From Cyanobacteria bacterium HKST-UBA02 (GTDB taxonomy: Bacteria; Cyanobacteriota; Vampirovibrionia; Obscuribacterales; Obscuribacteraceae): a stretch of DNA of 11,157 bases. The number at the start of each line of letters is the position of its first letter. Positions within the stretch are counted from its first letter, which is position 1. A program made the position numbers and the translations under genes. Shown here piece after piece: positions 1 to 7,350 of this stretch. The notes under the pieces are model-generated. The model had not been told where the DNA came from. It saw nothing but the letters and a program-made list of their open reading frames with translations, and did no database searches. The DNA is taken from positions 1 through 11,157 of the forward strand of contig JAGQHH010000099.1 of NCBI GenBank assembly GCA_020431945.1, in the 5' to 3' direction.

Positions 1-2
1 TG

Positions 3-1370
3 GGAGCGCCCCTCTACATGAGTCCGGATCAGGGTCTGGGTAATCGTTACGATGCTCGCTCCGAGGTTTATTCTCTGGGTTGTGTTCTTTTCGAGGCTCT
101 CACGGGCAGACCACCGTTTCGCGGGGATACCGCTATCGAGACCTTGCGCCTGCATGCCGAAGAGAGCCCCCCGGTGCCGGAGAATTTGCCTGCCGGTCTC
201 TCGGACATAATATTGCGCTGCCTGGCCAAAGTCCCCGAGTCTCGCTTCCAGTCGATTAAGGAGATGAAGATCGCCCTCGAGCGAGTCGGTGAGGAGGTGG
301 GTGAGGAAGTCGAGGAGGCTCCAGCGGCTGCCGATCGAATCAGCAAACAGCGTCGCTTATATTTATTGCTCGGCAGCGTGGCAGTGGTTGCGGTGGTGGG
401 GGCCCTGGTAATGTTCTCTGTGCGTGACTCCGTGCACGATTCTAAGCCGGCTGCTCGCCATCTACCTGATCCGTCTGCGGCCGCCGAAAAGCAGACCCGG
501 GAAGGTTGGCGGGGCTATCAAAAGGAGAAGAACTTCTTTTCCACTATTCCCACCGAGGTCGTGGACAAGCAATTCGGATGGACCGGCGGCAAGTGGCAAT
601 TCAAGCAAATCAAGAAGCGCGGCAGTATCGAGGCTGGTGGCCACGAGGTCAGCGATGACGACTTCAAGCTGCTTGTCGGAAAAGATTTCGATCAGCTCAA
701 GTTGACGATGGAGTCCAAGGCCACGGGCTCAGGGCTGGATTATATAGAGGGACACAAACTGCAGAGCTTCTGGTCCATGTCTCCGCGCTTCGATGATGGT
801 GGCGCGGCAAGGCTCGCCGATTTTCCGGATCTGACCCTGGTCAAGATTCACTTCACCAGGAATCTCACCGTCCAGGCTTTTCGGGACATCGCCAGGCTTC
901 CGAAGCTGCGGGGTCTGGAGCTCCGCTCGGTAAAGATGCCTGCCGGAGCGCTCGAAGCTCTTTCGGAATGTCGGACTCTGCGGAAATTGATGATGGAGAT
1001 GGCGGAGCCTGTGGTGAACAAGGATCTGGCGCCACTGACCAGGTTGCGTCACCTGCGGATACTGAGGTTGAACAGTCTCGGGCAGCTCGATGACGGCTGC
1101 ATGCCTTATATCATGAAGATGAGACTCGAGACCCTCGAGATCGGACTCACCGGAATCAGCGATGCCGGTCTTGCACAGCTGGTTTCGATGAAGAGCTTGA
1201 AATATCTAGGTCTGAGCCTGGCGCATCCCAACGAGCCGGAGATCCGGGCTACGACGAGAGAAAAAGCCGGTCCCGGGATTTCAGCAGAGGGTCTCAGTCG
1301 ATTCAAGCGTCTGCGGCCGGACTGCAAAGTGCGTGAGACCGATGATCTCAGCGGGGTCAGTCTTTTTTAG
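3..1370 (+). CDS. Hanks-type Ser/Thr protein kinase, C-terminal part, with TM helix and LRR-like outer domain (5' truncated)
   Basis: The reading frame is open from base 3 and starts inside the kinase activation segment ([10 protein letters not shown], the usual GTPxYMSPEQ), so the ATG at 18 is internal and the N-lobe and catalytic loop lie outside the window. Of 455 visible residues, about 1-100 are the kinase C-lobe: [19 protein letters not shown] is subdomain IX and [11 protein letters not shown] is subdomain XI. An acidic linker follows, then one membrane helix at about 119-141. The rest, presumably outside the membrane, ends in leucine-rich repeats from about residue 270 on, such as [11 protein letters not shown] and [19 protein letters not shown]. 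The family phosphorylates Ser/Thr on proteins; a sensor role for the LRR part is inferred. The usual APE/SPE glutamate is Asp here. The stop codon overlaps the convergent dapD stop. Kinase identity is firm; ligand and substrate are unknown. Confidence 0.9.
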   Translation, partial: GAPLYMSPDQGLGNRYDARSEVYSLGCVLFEALTGRPPFRGDTAIETLRLHAEESPPVPENLPAGLSDIILRCLAKVPESRFQSIKEMKIALERVGEEVGEEVEEAPAAADRISKQRRLYLLLGSVAVVAVVGALVMFSVRDSVHDSKPAARHLPDPSAAAEKQTREGWRGYQKEKNFFSTIPTEVVDKQFGWTGGKWQFKQIKKRGSIEAGGHEVSDDDFKLLVGKDFDQLKLTMESKATGSGLDYIEGHKLQSFWSMSPRFDDGGAARLADFPDLTLVKIHFTRNLTVQAFRDIARLPKLRGLELRSVKMPAGALEALSECRTLRKLMMEMAEPVVNKDLAPLTRLRHLRILRLNSLGQLDDGCMPYIMKMRLETLEIGLTGISDAGLAQLVSMKSLKYLGLSLAHPNEPEIRATTREKAGPGISAEGLSRFKRLRPDCKVRETDDLSGVSLF

Positions 1371-2188
1371 GGAGTGCGCAGGAGCTCGTTGAGACCGACT
1401 TTTGCCCTGGTTCTGGCGTCGACCTGTTTGACGATGACGGCACAATAGAGATTGCAGGAGCCGTCGGAGGAGGGCAGGCTGCCGGACACCACCACCGAGC
1501 CCGCCGGCACTCTTCCGTAGGTAATCTCACCGGTCTCCCGGTTGAATATCCTGGTGCTCTGCCCGAGGAAGACCCCCATGGAGATGACCGAGCCCTCTTC
1601 GACGATTACGCCTTCGACTACCTCCGAGCGAGCGCCGATGAAGCAATCATCCTCGATGATGGTGGGGCTCGCTTGCAGAGGCTCCAGAACGCCCCCTATG
1701 CCGGCGCCGCCGGAAAGATGTACATTCTTGCCGATCTGAGCGCAAGACCCTACTGTCGCCCAGGTGTCTACCATGGTGCCACTGTCGACATAGGCGCCGA
1801 TATTGATGAAAGAAGGCATCACCACCACATCCGGTGCCACGTAACAACCGCGGCGAACCGCTGCCGGAGGGACGATTCGAAAACCGGCATTCTGAAAGTC
1901 AGCCTGACTGTAGTCGGCGAACTTACTGGGGACTTTGTCGAAATAGTTCGTATGGCCGCCCGGCATAACGACATTGTCCTCGATTCGGAAAGAGAGGAGC
2001 ACTGCTTTCTTGAGCCACTCGTTGACAGTCCACTCTCCGTTTTTCTTTTCGGCTACTCTCTGAGCTCCCGAATCCAGGGCGGCAAGAGCTTCCGTCACGG
2101 CTTCCCGGACTCGAGCAGGCACCGCCCCGGGCTTGATTTCGGTGCGATTCTCGAATGCTTCCTCGATGATCTCCTTGATGTCTGTCAT
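1367..2188 (-). CDS. dapD: 2,3,4,5-tetrahydropyridine-2,6-dicarboxylate N-succinyltransferase
   Basis: DapD transfers succinyl from succinyl-CoA to tetrahydrodipicolinate in the succinylase branch of diaminopimelate/lysine synthesis, in the cytoplasm as a trimer. The 273 residues match the usual family length. Recalled E. coli DapD shares long stretches: [12 protein letters not shown] (58-69), [20 protein letters not shown] (131-150), [11 protein letters not shown] (151-161), [20 protein letters not shown] (183-202) and [12 protein letters not shown] (225-236). The middle is the left-handed beta-helix of hexapeptide repeats, and the C-terminus [11 protein letters not shown] is typical. A purine-rich stretch (AAGGAAGAAGGGAAG) precedes the ATG. 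The gene starts 21 bases after the dapC stop, so the two are probably co-transcribed. The closeness to proteobacterial DapD is notable in what otherwise does not look like a proteobacterial neighbourhood. Confidence 0.97.
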   Translation of the reverse strand: MTDIKEIIEEAFENRTEIKPGAVPARVREAVTEALAALDSGAQRVAEKKNGEWTVNEWLKKAVLLSFRIEDNVVMPGGHTNYFDKVPSKFADYSQADFQNAGFRIVPPAAVRRGCYVAPDVVVMPSFINIGAYVDSGTMVDTWATVGSCAQIGKNVHLSGGAGIGGVLEPLQASPTIIEDDCFIGARSEVVEGVIVEEGSVISMGVFLGQSTRIFNRETGEITYGRVPAGSVVVSGSLPSSDGSCNLYCAVIVKQVDARTRAKVGLNELLRTP

Positions 2189-2209
2189 AAATATGCTTCC
2201 CTTCTTCCT

Positions 2210-3421
2210 TTACGAGTTTTTCAAAAAGCGGTGCAGGCGCCGGGCTCCCTCGGCACATTGCTCCACCGGTGCCACCAGAGCCATGCGCAAGTAGCCGGCG
2301 CCAGGGTTCGAGCCATTGTCGATCCGGGACAGATAACTGCCTGGCAGGACCAGGAGATTCTCTTGCCGGTAGAGCTCTCGGGCGAATTCTTCGTCGCTTC
2401 CCGGGCATTTCGCCCAGAGATAGAAACTGCCATCCGGATGGCGCAGGTTTGCGAGGTGACTGTCCAGCTCAGGCTCCAACTCTTTGATCACAGCCTCGAA
2501 CTTGAGACGGTAGAGGCGTCGATTCTCTTTTACATGCTCTTCGTCCTGCCAGGCAGCAATGCTCGCTTTCTGGTAGGGGACGCTCATGGTGCATCCATGA
2601 TAGGTGCGGTAGAGCCAGTATCGCGACAGGATCTCAGGATCGCCTGCGACGAATCCGGAGCGCATTCCCGGCAGATTCGAGCGTTTGGAGAGGCTGTGGA
2701 AGACCAGGCAGTTCTTGAAACCGGCGACGCCCAGCGCGCTTGCCGCCTGGAGCAGACCGACCGGAGGGTTCTCCTCGTCCCGGTAGAGCTCGCTGTAACA
2801 TTCGTCCGACGCGATTATGAAGTCGTACTTCTGAGAAAGGTCCAGGATATCTTTCCAGGCGGTCATAGAAAGGCAGTGACCGGTCGGGTTGGAAGGCGAG
2901 CATACATAGAGCATCCGCACGTCTTCCCACACGGCAGGTTCGATGGCGGCGAAATCCGGCTCGAAGTGGTTCTCTTCGGTGAGGTTATAGAAAATCGTTC
3001 GGGCACCGGCGATGAGGGCAGCACCTTCGTAGATTTGATAGAAGGGGTTGGGCATCAGGATGGCGCTGCCGGCCTGGCTGTCGATCACCGCCTGGGCTAT
3101 GGAGAAGAGCGCTTCTCTGGTGCCCGATACCGGTAGGATGCAGCGGCTCGGATCGATCTCGGACTCTTTCAGGGAGAATCGTCTTGTGAGCCAGGCGGCG
3201 ATTGCCTCGGACAGTTCGGGAAGACCTTTTGTAAGCGGGTAGAGACCGAGATCCGGAAGGCTGTTCTTGATGGTCTCGAGAACAAAAGCCGGAGGAGCAT
3301 GGGCCGGTTCGCCGATGGACCAGCGGATCGGGCTCAGTCCGGCAGGTGGATGCACGCCATCGAGAAGACCGGCAAGCTTCTCGAAGGGATAAGGCTGGAG
3401 CAGGTCCAGCCGGCTGTTCAT
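2210..3421 (-). CDS. dapC: N-succinyldiaminopimelate aminotransferase (PLP, class I/II)
   Basis: This is a PLP-dependent fold-type I aminotransferase of 403 residues. It should convert N-succinyl-2-amino-6-oxopimelate plus glutamate to N-succinyl-diaminopimelate, the step after DapD. The N-terminus MNSRLDLLQPYPFEKL, SIGEPAHAPPAF (35-46) and NPFYQIYEGAAL (125-136) are typical of proteobacterial DapC. PLP-site signs are SNPTG (177-181), SDECYS (205-210, Asp206), SLSKRSN with Schiff-base Lys246, and Arg379 in YLRMAL for the substrate carboxylate. I chose the ATG at 3421, not the upstream in-frame ATG at 3496, because the family N-terminus begins there and AAAGGA sits about ten bases before it. 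Only four bases separate it from the M20D stop, which indicates an operon. Another amino-acid aminotransferase role is possible, but the dapD neighbour favours DapC. Confidence 0.92.
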   Translation of the reverse strand: MNSRLDLLQPYPFEKLAGLLDGVHPPAGLSPIRWSIGEPAHAPPAFVLETIKNSLPDLGLYPLTKGLPELSEAIAAWLTRRFSLKESEIDPSRCILPVSGTREALFSIAQAVIDSQAGSAILMPNPFYQIYEGAALIAGARTIFYNLTEENHFEPDFAAIEPAVWEDVRMLYVCSPSNPTGHCLSMTAWKDILDLSQKYDFIIASDECYSELYRDEENPPVGLLQAASALGVAGFKNCLVFHSLSKRSNLPGMRSGFVAGDPEILSRYWLYRTYHGCTMSVPYQKASIAAWQDEEHVKENRRLYRLKFEAVIKELEPELDSHLANLRHPDGSFYLWAKCPGSDEEFARELYRQENLLVLPGSYLSRIDNGSNPGAGYLRMALVAPVEQCAEGARRLHRFLKNS

Positions 3422-3425
3422 TTTT

Positions 3426-4616
3426 CTATTTTCCTTTGCTTTCAATATGCGACACCAGTCTCCGGGCGGTTTCAGCGAGGATCGCCGCGCCTGCATAAAG
3501 ATCTGCTTCGGCGATGTCGAAATCAGGGCTGTGATGGCTTCTTGTGCTTCCCTCGATTTCCACGCCGAAGAACATGAAAGCTCCGGGAACTTCGTCGGCG
3601 AACAGCGAGAAGTCTTCGCTCCAGGTCTTCTTGGGCACGTCCACCACCCTCTCTTTGCCCAGGAGATCCACCGCTACTTCTCTCATTACTCTGGCTATGT
3701 CCGGATCGTTGACGGTCGGAGGATAGCCGAGCTCGTACTTGAGCTCGTAGTCACCGCCGAGTGCCCTGGCGATGCTGCAGGCGCGGTCGAGCTCCTCGCG
3801 CAGGGACTGTCTGGTAGCCTCCGAGAAAGAGCGGAAGGTTCCTTCCATGTGGACCTCTTCGGCGATGACATTGCCCCGGGAGCTGGAGCTCTTGAACGAG
3901 CCTATGGTGACGATGGAGGGCTCCAGGGCGGAGATACGCCGGGAGACGATTTGCTGGATGGCTTGCACTACCTGGGCACCAATGACGATGGCATCGACAC
4001 AGGATTCCGGGTAGGCGCCGTGTCCCCCCTTGCCTTTGATCTTGAGGGAGAAGCCATCGACAGCCGCCATGATCGGACCATCCAGGATACCGACTTTGCC
4101 CGAAGGCAGCGAAGCATCGACATGCAGACCGATGACGGCGGCGACATCTTTCAGGGCCCCGTCCTCGATCATTCTGTAAGCGCCGGAGCGGCCTTCGCTG
4201 TCTCCGTATTCCTCTGCCGGTTGCATGAGCATGCGGATTCTTCCCGGGGCTTTGTTTTCCGCTAGAAGACGGGCTGCGGCCAGGGCGATGCTGACATGGG
4301 CGTCATGACCGCAGGCATGCATTATGCCTTTGGCGCGCGAGCAATAGGGAACATCATTGGTCTCTTCGATGGGCAGGGCATCCATATCGGCTCTGATCGC
4401 TATGGTTGTGCCGCTGCCCAGGTCGGCGGTTACTCCGGTGCGTCCGACACCTTCCCGGACCGAATAACCCAGGTTGCCGAGCTTGTCGGCGGCCAGCCTG
4501 GCTGTTTCGGTCTCGGCGAAACTGAGCTCAGGGTTCTGGTGAAGGTGGCGCCTTACCTGGACGATTTCTTCCTGGAGCTTCCTTGCTTCTTCTATAGTGC
4601 TCAACGTGGTCGTCAT
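3426..4616 (-). CDS. M20D-family metal-dependent amidohydrolase (N-acyl amino acid / possible N-acyl-diaminopimelate deacylase)
   Basis: This 396-residue protein is a peptidase-M20 subfamily D amidohydrolase. The family includes hippurate and IAA-amino acid hydrolases and Bacillus N-acetyl-diaminopimelate deacetylase. Visible motifs are RRHLHQNPELSF (22-33), RADMDALPIEE (75-85), HACGHDAH (100-107, metal ligands Cys102 and His104), MQPAEE (131-136, catalytic and metal Glu135/136), GLHVD (His165), GGHGAYP in the dimerisation domain (197-203) and a late HH pair (361-362). No signal peptide is seen, so it is probably cytoplasmic. It is the likely first enzyme gene of the M20D-dapC-dapD set, four bases before dapC. 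That position suggests it removes the N-acyl group from N-succinyl-diaminopimelate, a step normally done by DapE (M20A). The acyl specificity cannot be read from sequence, and a scavenging amidohydrolase is the alternative. AGCGGGAG upstream may be its ribosome site. Confidence 0.9.
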   Translation of the reverse strand: MTTTLSTIEEARKLQEEIVQVRRHLHQNPELSFAETETARLAADKLGNLGYSVREGVGRTGVTADLGSGTTIAIRADMDALPIEETNDVPYCSRAKGIMHACGHDAHVSIALAAARLLAENKAPGRIRMLMQPAEEYGDSEGRSGAYRMIEDGALKDVAAVIGLHVDASLPSGKVGILDGPIMAAVDGFSLKIKGKGGHGAYPESCVDAIVIGAQVVQAIQQIVSRRISALEPSIVTIGSFKSSSSRGNVIAEEVHMEGTFRSFSEATRQSLREELDRACSIARALGGDYELKYELGYPPTVNDPDIARVMREVAVDLLGKERVVDVPKKTWSEDFSLFADEVPGAFMFFGVEIEGSTRSHHSPDFDIAEADLYAGAAILAETARRLVSHIESKGK

Positions 4617-4640
4617 GTCTGCGACTTCTCCCGCTTGCTG

Positions 4641-4699
4641 TGTCGAGTGAATCTAGCCGAATAGACTTCGCTCCACTCGACAAGAGGAGTGGCTCGAAG
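4641..4699 (-). promoter_or_regulatory. Leader of the M20D gene with two mutually exclusive hairpins
   Basis: In the transcribed (minus) strand two overlapping hairpins can form. The first pairs 4699-4695 with 4670-4666 (5 bp) and 4692-4687 with 4678-4673 (6 bp), around a 2x2 internal loop. The second is a perfect 9-bp pairing of 4682-4674 with 4649-4641 (tgtcgagtg / cactcgaca). Both use the bases 4674-4678, so only one can exist at a time. The second ends about 24 bases before the M20D ATG. An attenuator-like or translation-control role is inference; no T-run follows either hairpin, so a classical terminator is not evident. A weak promoter candidate lies just upstream on the same strand (TTGCTT, 17 bases, TAAACT, about 4735 to 4708). 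Confidence 0.4.
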
Positions 4700-4727
4700 C
4701 TGACAAAGTTTAGACCATAACCGCGTT

Positions 4728-4913
4728 CTAAGCAAAGAATTGTGGTCTGCTGCCCGGTCCGCCCGGCTTGAATGTCGCCAGGGCTTCTTCCACCATGGTG
4801 GCGGCGATCTTCAAGATACTCTGGCTGAGAGCAGCGATCTGCTCTTCGGTGAACTCGGCGCCGTTCTCTTCCATGGCCCGTCTGATGATTCTATCTGCGT
4901 CCGATTTGAGCAT
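4728..4913 (-). CDS. Small hypothetical protein, 61 residues
   Basis: I do not recognise this family. The predicted product has 61 residues, mostly amphipathic helix: RIIRRAMEENGAEFTEEQI, then AALSQSILKIAATMVEEAL, then a Gly/Pro-rich tail ending PQFFA. There is no signal peptide or membrane segment. A good ribosome site, GAGGAGA, lies about eight bases before the ATG and supports real translation. It lies 111 bases before the M20D gene on the same strand and may share its transcript. Codon use looks like the neighbours. The length leaves some chance that it is a random frame, but the ribosome site and helix pattern favour a gene. Confidence 0.6.
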   Translation of the reverse strand: MLKSDADRIIRRAMEENGAEFTEEQIAALSQSILKIAATMVEEALATFKPGGPGSRPQFFA

Positions 4914-5047
4914 CTCGATTTCTCCTCACAGCGACTTAGGCTAGAGAGTTTAACCCATGCGCTGTCGCTAGGGTGAAAATATAATACGATAAGATATAAT
5001 AGAAAGTTTCCGAAAACGAAACCTCCAGGTGTTCGAGCGAGATATGG

Positions 5048-5077
5048 CTGCGAGACCGGCTGGAGCCGGCCTCGCAG
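5048..5077 (-). terminator. Strong hairpin after the 181-residue TPR gene
   Basis: The stem has 7 bp (ctgcgag / ctcgcag), one A-C mismatch and 5 inner bp (ccggc / gccgg) around a TGGA loop, 44 bases past the stop codon of the TPR gene. No T-run follows directly on the minus strand, so it is either a poor intrinsic terminator, a transcript 3' end stabiliser or a Rho-dependent end. Confidence 0.45.
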
Positions 5078-5121
5078 AGTGGGTTAAGAGATTGCGGTGA
5101 GGTTCAGGACGCGCGAGTCGG

Positions 5122-5667
5122 TCAGGCCGCCTCGGCTTCCTCCTCACAGGCTTCTTCGTTCATCCGGGCAGCCCACTGCCCGAAGGCGATGATTTCCTCG
5201 ACCTCGTCGGCGAGGTCATCGCTTTTGACGATGCCCCGGGCGAATTCGAGGAAGTCGGCCAGGCAGGCGCGACCTTCATCGCTGTTGATGCCGATGGAGG
5301 CGCAGTAGGCCCGGACAGCATCGCGGTAGAGGTCTTCGGCGGTGTCGAAGCTGAAGGCCCGGTAGTGCGAGCTGGCCAGAAGCCAGAGAGTGCGAGCCAC
5401 GCCGGGGGACTCCGAGTAGGGGTCACGGCTGTAGAGCTCGTGGGCTTTGACGTAGAAGCCGCAGGCCTCGTGGTCCTGAAGGACCTCGCGGTGGGCAAAG
5501 CCGAGGAGCATGAAAGCTCCTGCCAGCTCGTCCTGGTCGCAGCCTTCCCGGTCGGTTCGTTCGGCGACTAGAGCCTCGGCCTCTTCCAGGCTGTCGGGCT
5601 GGAAGCCGTAGGTCTCGCGAATCGCGTCGATGATCCGTTCCAGGGGGCTATCGTTTAGATGCGTCAT
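5122..5667 (-). CDS. TPR-like hypothetical protein, 181 residues
   Basis: This small cytoplasmic-type protein has two or three degenerate tetratricopeptide-like helix pairs: LAGAFMLLGFAHREVLQDHE, then FYVKAHELYSRDP, and VARTLWLLASSHYRAFSFDT followed by AEDLYRDAVRAYCASIG. The C-terminal helix is very acidic (NEEACEEEAEAA). TPRs mediate protein-protein binding, but no partner is indicated. An in-frame ATG at 5682 would add MENAN. I prefer the ATG at 5667 because GGAGA (5680-5676) lies nine bases before it, whereas upstream of 5682 there is only a weak GGAA. The gene lies between the 61-residue gene and the larger TPR gene on the same strand, and both flanking gaps (208 and about 357 bases) suggest independent transcription. 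No specific function can be given. Confidence 0.8.
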   Translation of the reverse strand: MTHLNDSPLERIIDAIRETYGFQPDSLEEAEALVAERTDREGCDQDELAGAFMLLGFAHREVLQDHEACGFYVKAHELYSRDPYSESPGVARTLWLLASSHYRAFSFDTAEDLYRDAVRAYCASIGINSDEGRACLADFLEFARGIVKSDDLADEVEEIIAFGQWAARMNEEACEEEAEAA

Positions 5668-5682
5668 ATTGGCATTCTCCAT
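5668..5682 (-). promoter_or_regulatory. Ribosome binding site that decides the TPR gene start
   Basis: On the minus strand the stretch reads ATGGAGAATGCCAAT directly before the ATG at 5667. GGAG with a nine-base spacer is the only good Shine-Dalgarno match near either candidate start. Confidence 0.55.
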
Positions 5683-6024
5683 CTAGTTCCAGGGACTCGA
5701 GTTCGAGCCGGTATCGGTTTCCGTGTCGCAGAAGACATGGAAAGTTCTTTCGGGGTAGGTGAGTTCAATGGTTCTGAGGCAATAAACTCCTTCTGGTTGA
5801 GAGTGAAAATGGATACCTCTTGATAACTCGAAGAAGTAAGCTGTAGCAAGGGATTCAGAGGTTCTTATCGGGTTGTTACAAGGCGTTAATATAGATTCCC
5901 CGGTCTCGGAAGCAAGGAGACACCCTGGAAGTCCCTGCTGGTGAGGGCTTTCGGGCGGGAAACCAAAATTAAACCGATGCGCTAGGTGAGCTAGCGTTAA
6001 GGAAGGTTTCGGAGTCTCAACAAT
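5683..6024. other. Gene-free stretch between the two TPR genes
   Basis: I see no convincing gene in these 342 bases. A 61-codon minus frame reaching into the TPR gene (5664-5849) has no ribosome site and no family resemblance. The stretch holds the small hairpin at 5979-5997, one copy of a 15-base repeat (5969-5983), and presumably the promoter of the 181-residue TPR gene, for which I found no clear -35/-10 pair. Confidence 0.6.
5979..5997 (-). terminator. Possible terminator after the large TPR gene
   Basis: A 6-bp stem (cgctag / ctagcg) with loop GTGAG lies about 30 bases beyond the stop codon. On the minus strand it is followed by the T-rich but broken run CATCGGTTTAATTTTGG. The short stem and interrupted tail make this a weak candidate. 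Confidence 0.35.
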
Positions 6025-7305
6025 TCAGGCTCTCGCTTTTATTGCCGCGAGGATCTGATCGGCTTGTTTTTGAAGCATGGTGGCGTCTGTCGGCTCGTCG
6101 AGCCTGCGCAAAACTTTGGCCAGGTGGATCATGGCGGTGGCCAGGTCTTCGTTGAGAAGACCATAAAGCTTTTCGCGAATGTCGATGCTGCGCTGGTAAT
6201 ACTTGCGGGCTTTCCGGTAGTCGAGGTTTTTCTCGTGGCACTGGGCCAGGTGGAAAAGCGTATCGGCAAACAGCTCGGGATTGGTCAGGGGATCCTTTTC
6301 ATGAATGGCCAGAAGTTGCTCCAGAATGTCTATGGCCTCGCGAGTTTTTTTCTGGCGCGAATAACAGAGAGCGAGCTCGAACATGGCGCCGCCGAGATCG
6401 GCTGTCAGGTCTTCTCCTTCCTGTTTCTTGAGGACTTTGATTGCCTGAAGAAGGAGCTTCTCCGCCCGGGCGAAGTCGCTTCCCTGGCAGTTATAGTTGT
6501 GGGCCAGGGCGACCCTGGTGAGAGCGGCCCGGATTCCTCCGGCGCCTTCGAGGTCCGTGGCGATTTTGAGAGCTTTCTTGAGAGCAGCGCCGGCCCGGTC
6601 GAATTTGTTGATTCTCTGCAGGCACCAGGCTTTCTGGCAGAGGACATTGGCGGTTTCGATGCTCTCCTGTCTTTCGCTCTCCTTTTCCAGGGTCATATCG
6701 ATCTCGGTGATTGCTTCGTCGAACTTGTGCTGCTCGATTAGCACGGTGACGAGATTGTTCCTGTTGGTGGCCAGAAAGTCCTGGACATCATCTTCGGTAT
6801 TCTCGTAGATGGCGATGGCTTGCCGGATCGATTCCTCGGCTTCCGGAAGAGCGCCGGTTGCGCATAGACATTTGGAGAGACCCCAGAGGCAATCGGCGAT
6901 GAACCGATCGCCAGGACCGGACCAGCATTTGGTCACCTTGATCGCCTGACGGAAAAACAGGGTGGCTTCCTGGAAGCGATTCTGGTCGGTATAGAGAATA
7001 GCCAGCTCCCAGAGTACCGAGGCGAAGCGGCTGGGATGCTCGTCTTTGAGATGATCTTCCATGATTGTCAGGGCGCGGCGGTAATGCTCCTCAGCCTGGG
7101 CCCTCTCTCCCAGTCTGTACTGGCAGCGGGCAAGACCGACCAGGCTGTTATAGACGCGCTCGTCGGCTTCGCCGAATTCTCTTGCCAGCTCCAGGGCGGT
7201 CCGGAAGCTTCTCGCTGCCGTCGCATAGTCGCCACGCGAGCGCGCTTCGAGCGCATCCGAATAGGATGTCTCGAATCTGACCTCGGTATTGTCGGTTTTG
7301 TCCAT
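6025..7305 (-). CDS. Tetratricopeptide repeat protein, kinesin light chain-like, 426 residues
   Basis: Nearly the whole protein is about ten consecutive TPR units, many spaced by about 40-42 residues, which is the kinesin-light-chain style. Examples are ALEARSRGDYATAARSFRTA (about 18-37), LARCQYRLGERAQAEEHYRR (58-77), LAILYTDQNRFQEATLFFRQ, LAQCHEKNLDYRKARKYYQR and LAKVLRRLDEPTDATMLQKQ near the end. There is no signal peptide, membrane helix or enzymatic domain, so it probably acts as a cytoplasmic binding scaffold. The ATG at 7305 has no Shine-Dalgarno sequence. A promoter match ends only 16 bases upstream, so the mRNA may be almost leaderless. The upstream DNA is an IS-like element. Family identity is secure; the biological role is unknown. 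Confidence 0.88.
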   Translation of the reverse strand: MDKTDNTEVRFETSYSDALEARSRGDYATAARSFRTALELAREFGEADERVYNSLVGLARCQYRLGERAQAEEHYRRALTIMEDHLKDEHPSRFASVLWELAILYTDQNRFQEATLFFRQAIKVTKCWSGPGDRFIADCLWGLSKCLCATGALPEAEESIRQAIAIYENTEDDVQDFLATNRNNLVTVLIEQHKFDEAITEIDMTLEKESERQESIETANVLCQKAWCLQRINKFDRAGAALKKALKIATDLEGAGGIRAALTRVALAHNYNCQGSDFARAEKLLLQAIKVLKKQEGEDLTADLGGAMFELALCYSRQKKTREAIDILEQLLAIHEKDPLTNPELFADTLFHLAQCHEKNLDYRKARKYYQRSIDIREKLYGLLNEDLATAMIHLAKVLRRLDEPTDATMLQKQADQILAAIKARA

Positions 7306-7321
7306 GGTCTAGTCTAAGTTT

Positions 7322-7350
7322 ATGATAGCTGTCCCAAATTGCGGAGACAA
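7322..7350 (-). promoter_or_regulatory. Promoter for the large TPR gene at the end of the IS-like element
   Basis: On the minus strand TTGTCT (7350-7345, 4 of 6 to TTGACA), a 17-base spacer and TATCAT (7327-7322, 5 of 6 to TATAAT) form the best sigma-70-type match I found in the window. Transcription would start near 7315, giving a leader of about ten bases, which fits the missing ribosome site. The -35 and spacer lie inside the element and the -10 straddles its end. Confidence 0.5.

Noticed and set aside
1673..3136. 487-codon plus-strand open frame
   Set aside because: It lies antisense to dapD and dapC, whose families are certain. Its translation is low-complexity Arg/His/Val-rich with no recognisable domain.
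3447..4265. 272-codon plus-strand open frame
   Set aside because: It is a shadow of the M20D gene, which carries all its catalytic motifs on the other strand.
4975..5010. AT-rich run with TATAAT-like words as a promoter
   Set aside because: TATAAT occurs on the plus strand, pointing at no gene. On the minus strand TATTAT lacks a -35 at a proper distance.
6064..6741. 225-codon plus-strand open frame
   Set aside because: It is antisense to the TPR gene; the Leu/Val-rich pattern comes from the repeated TPR codons.
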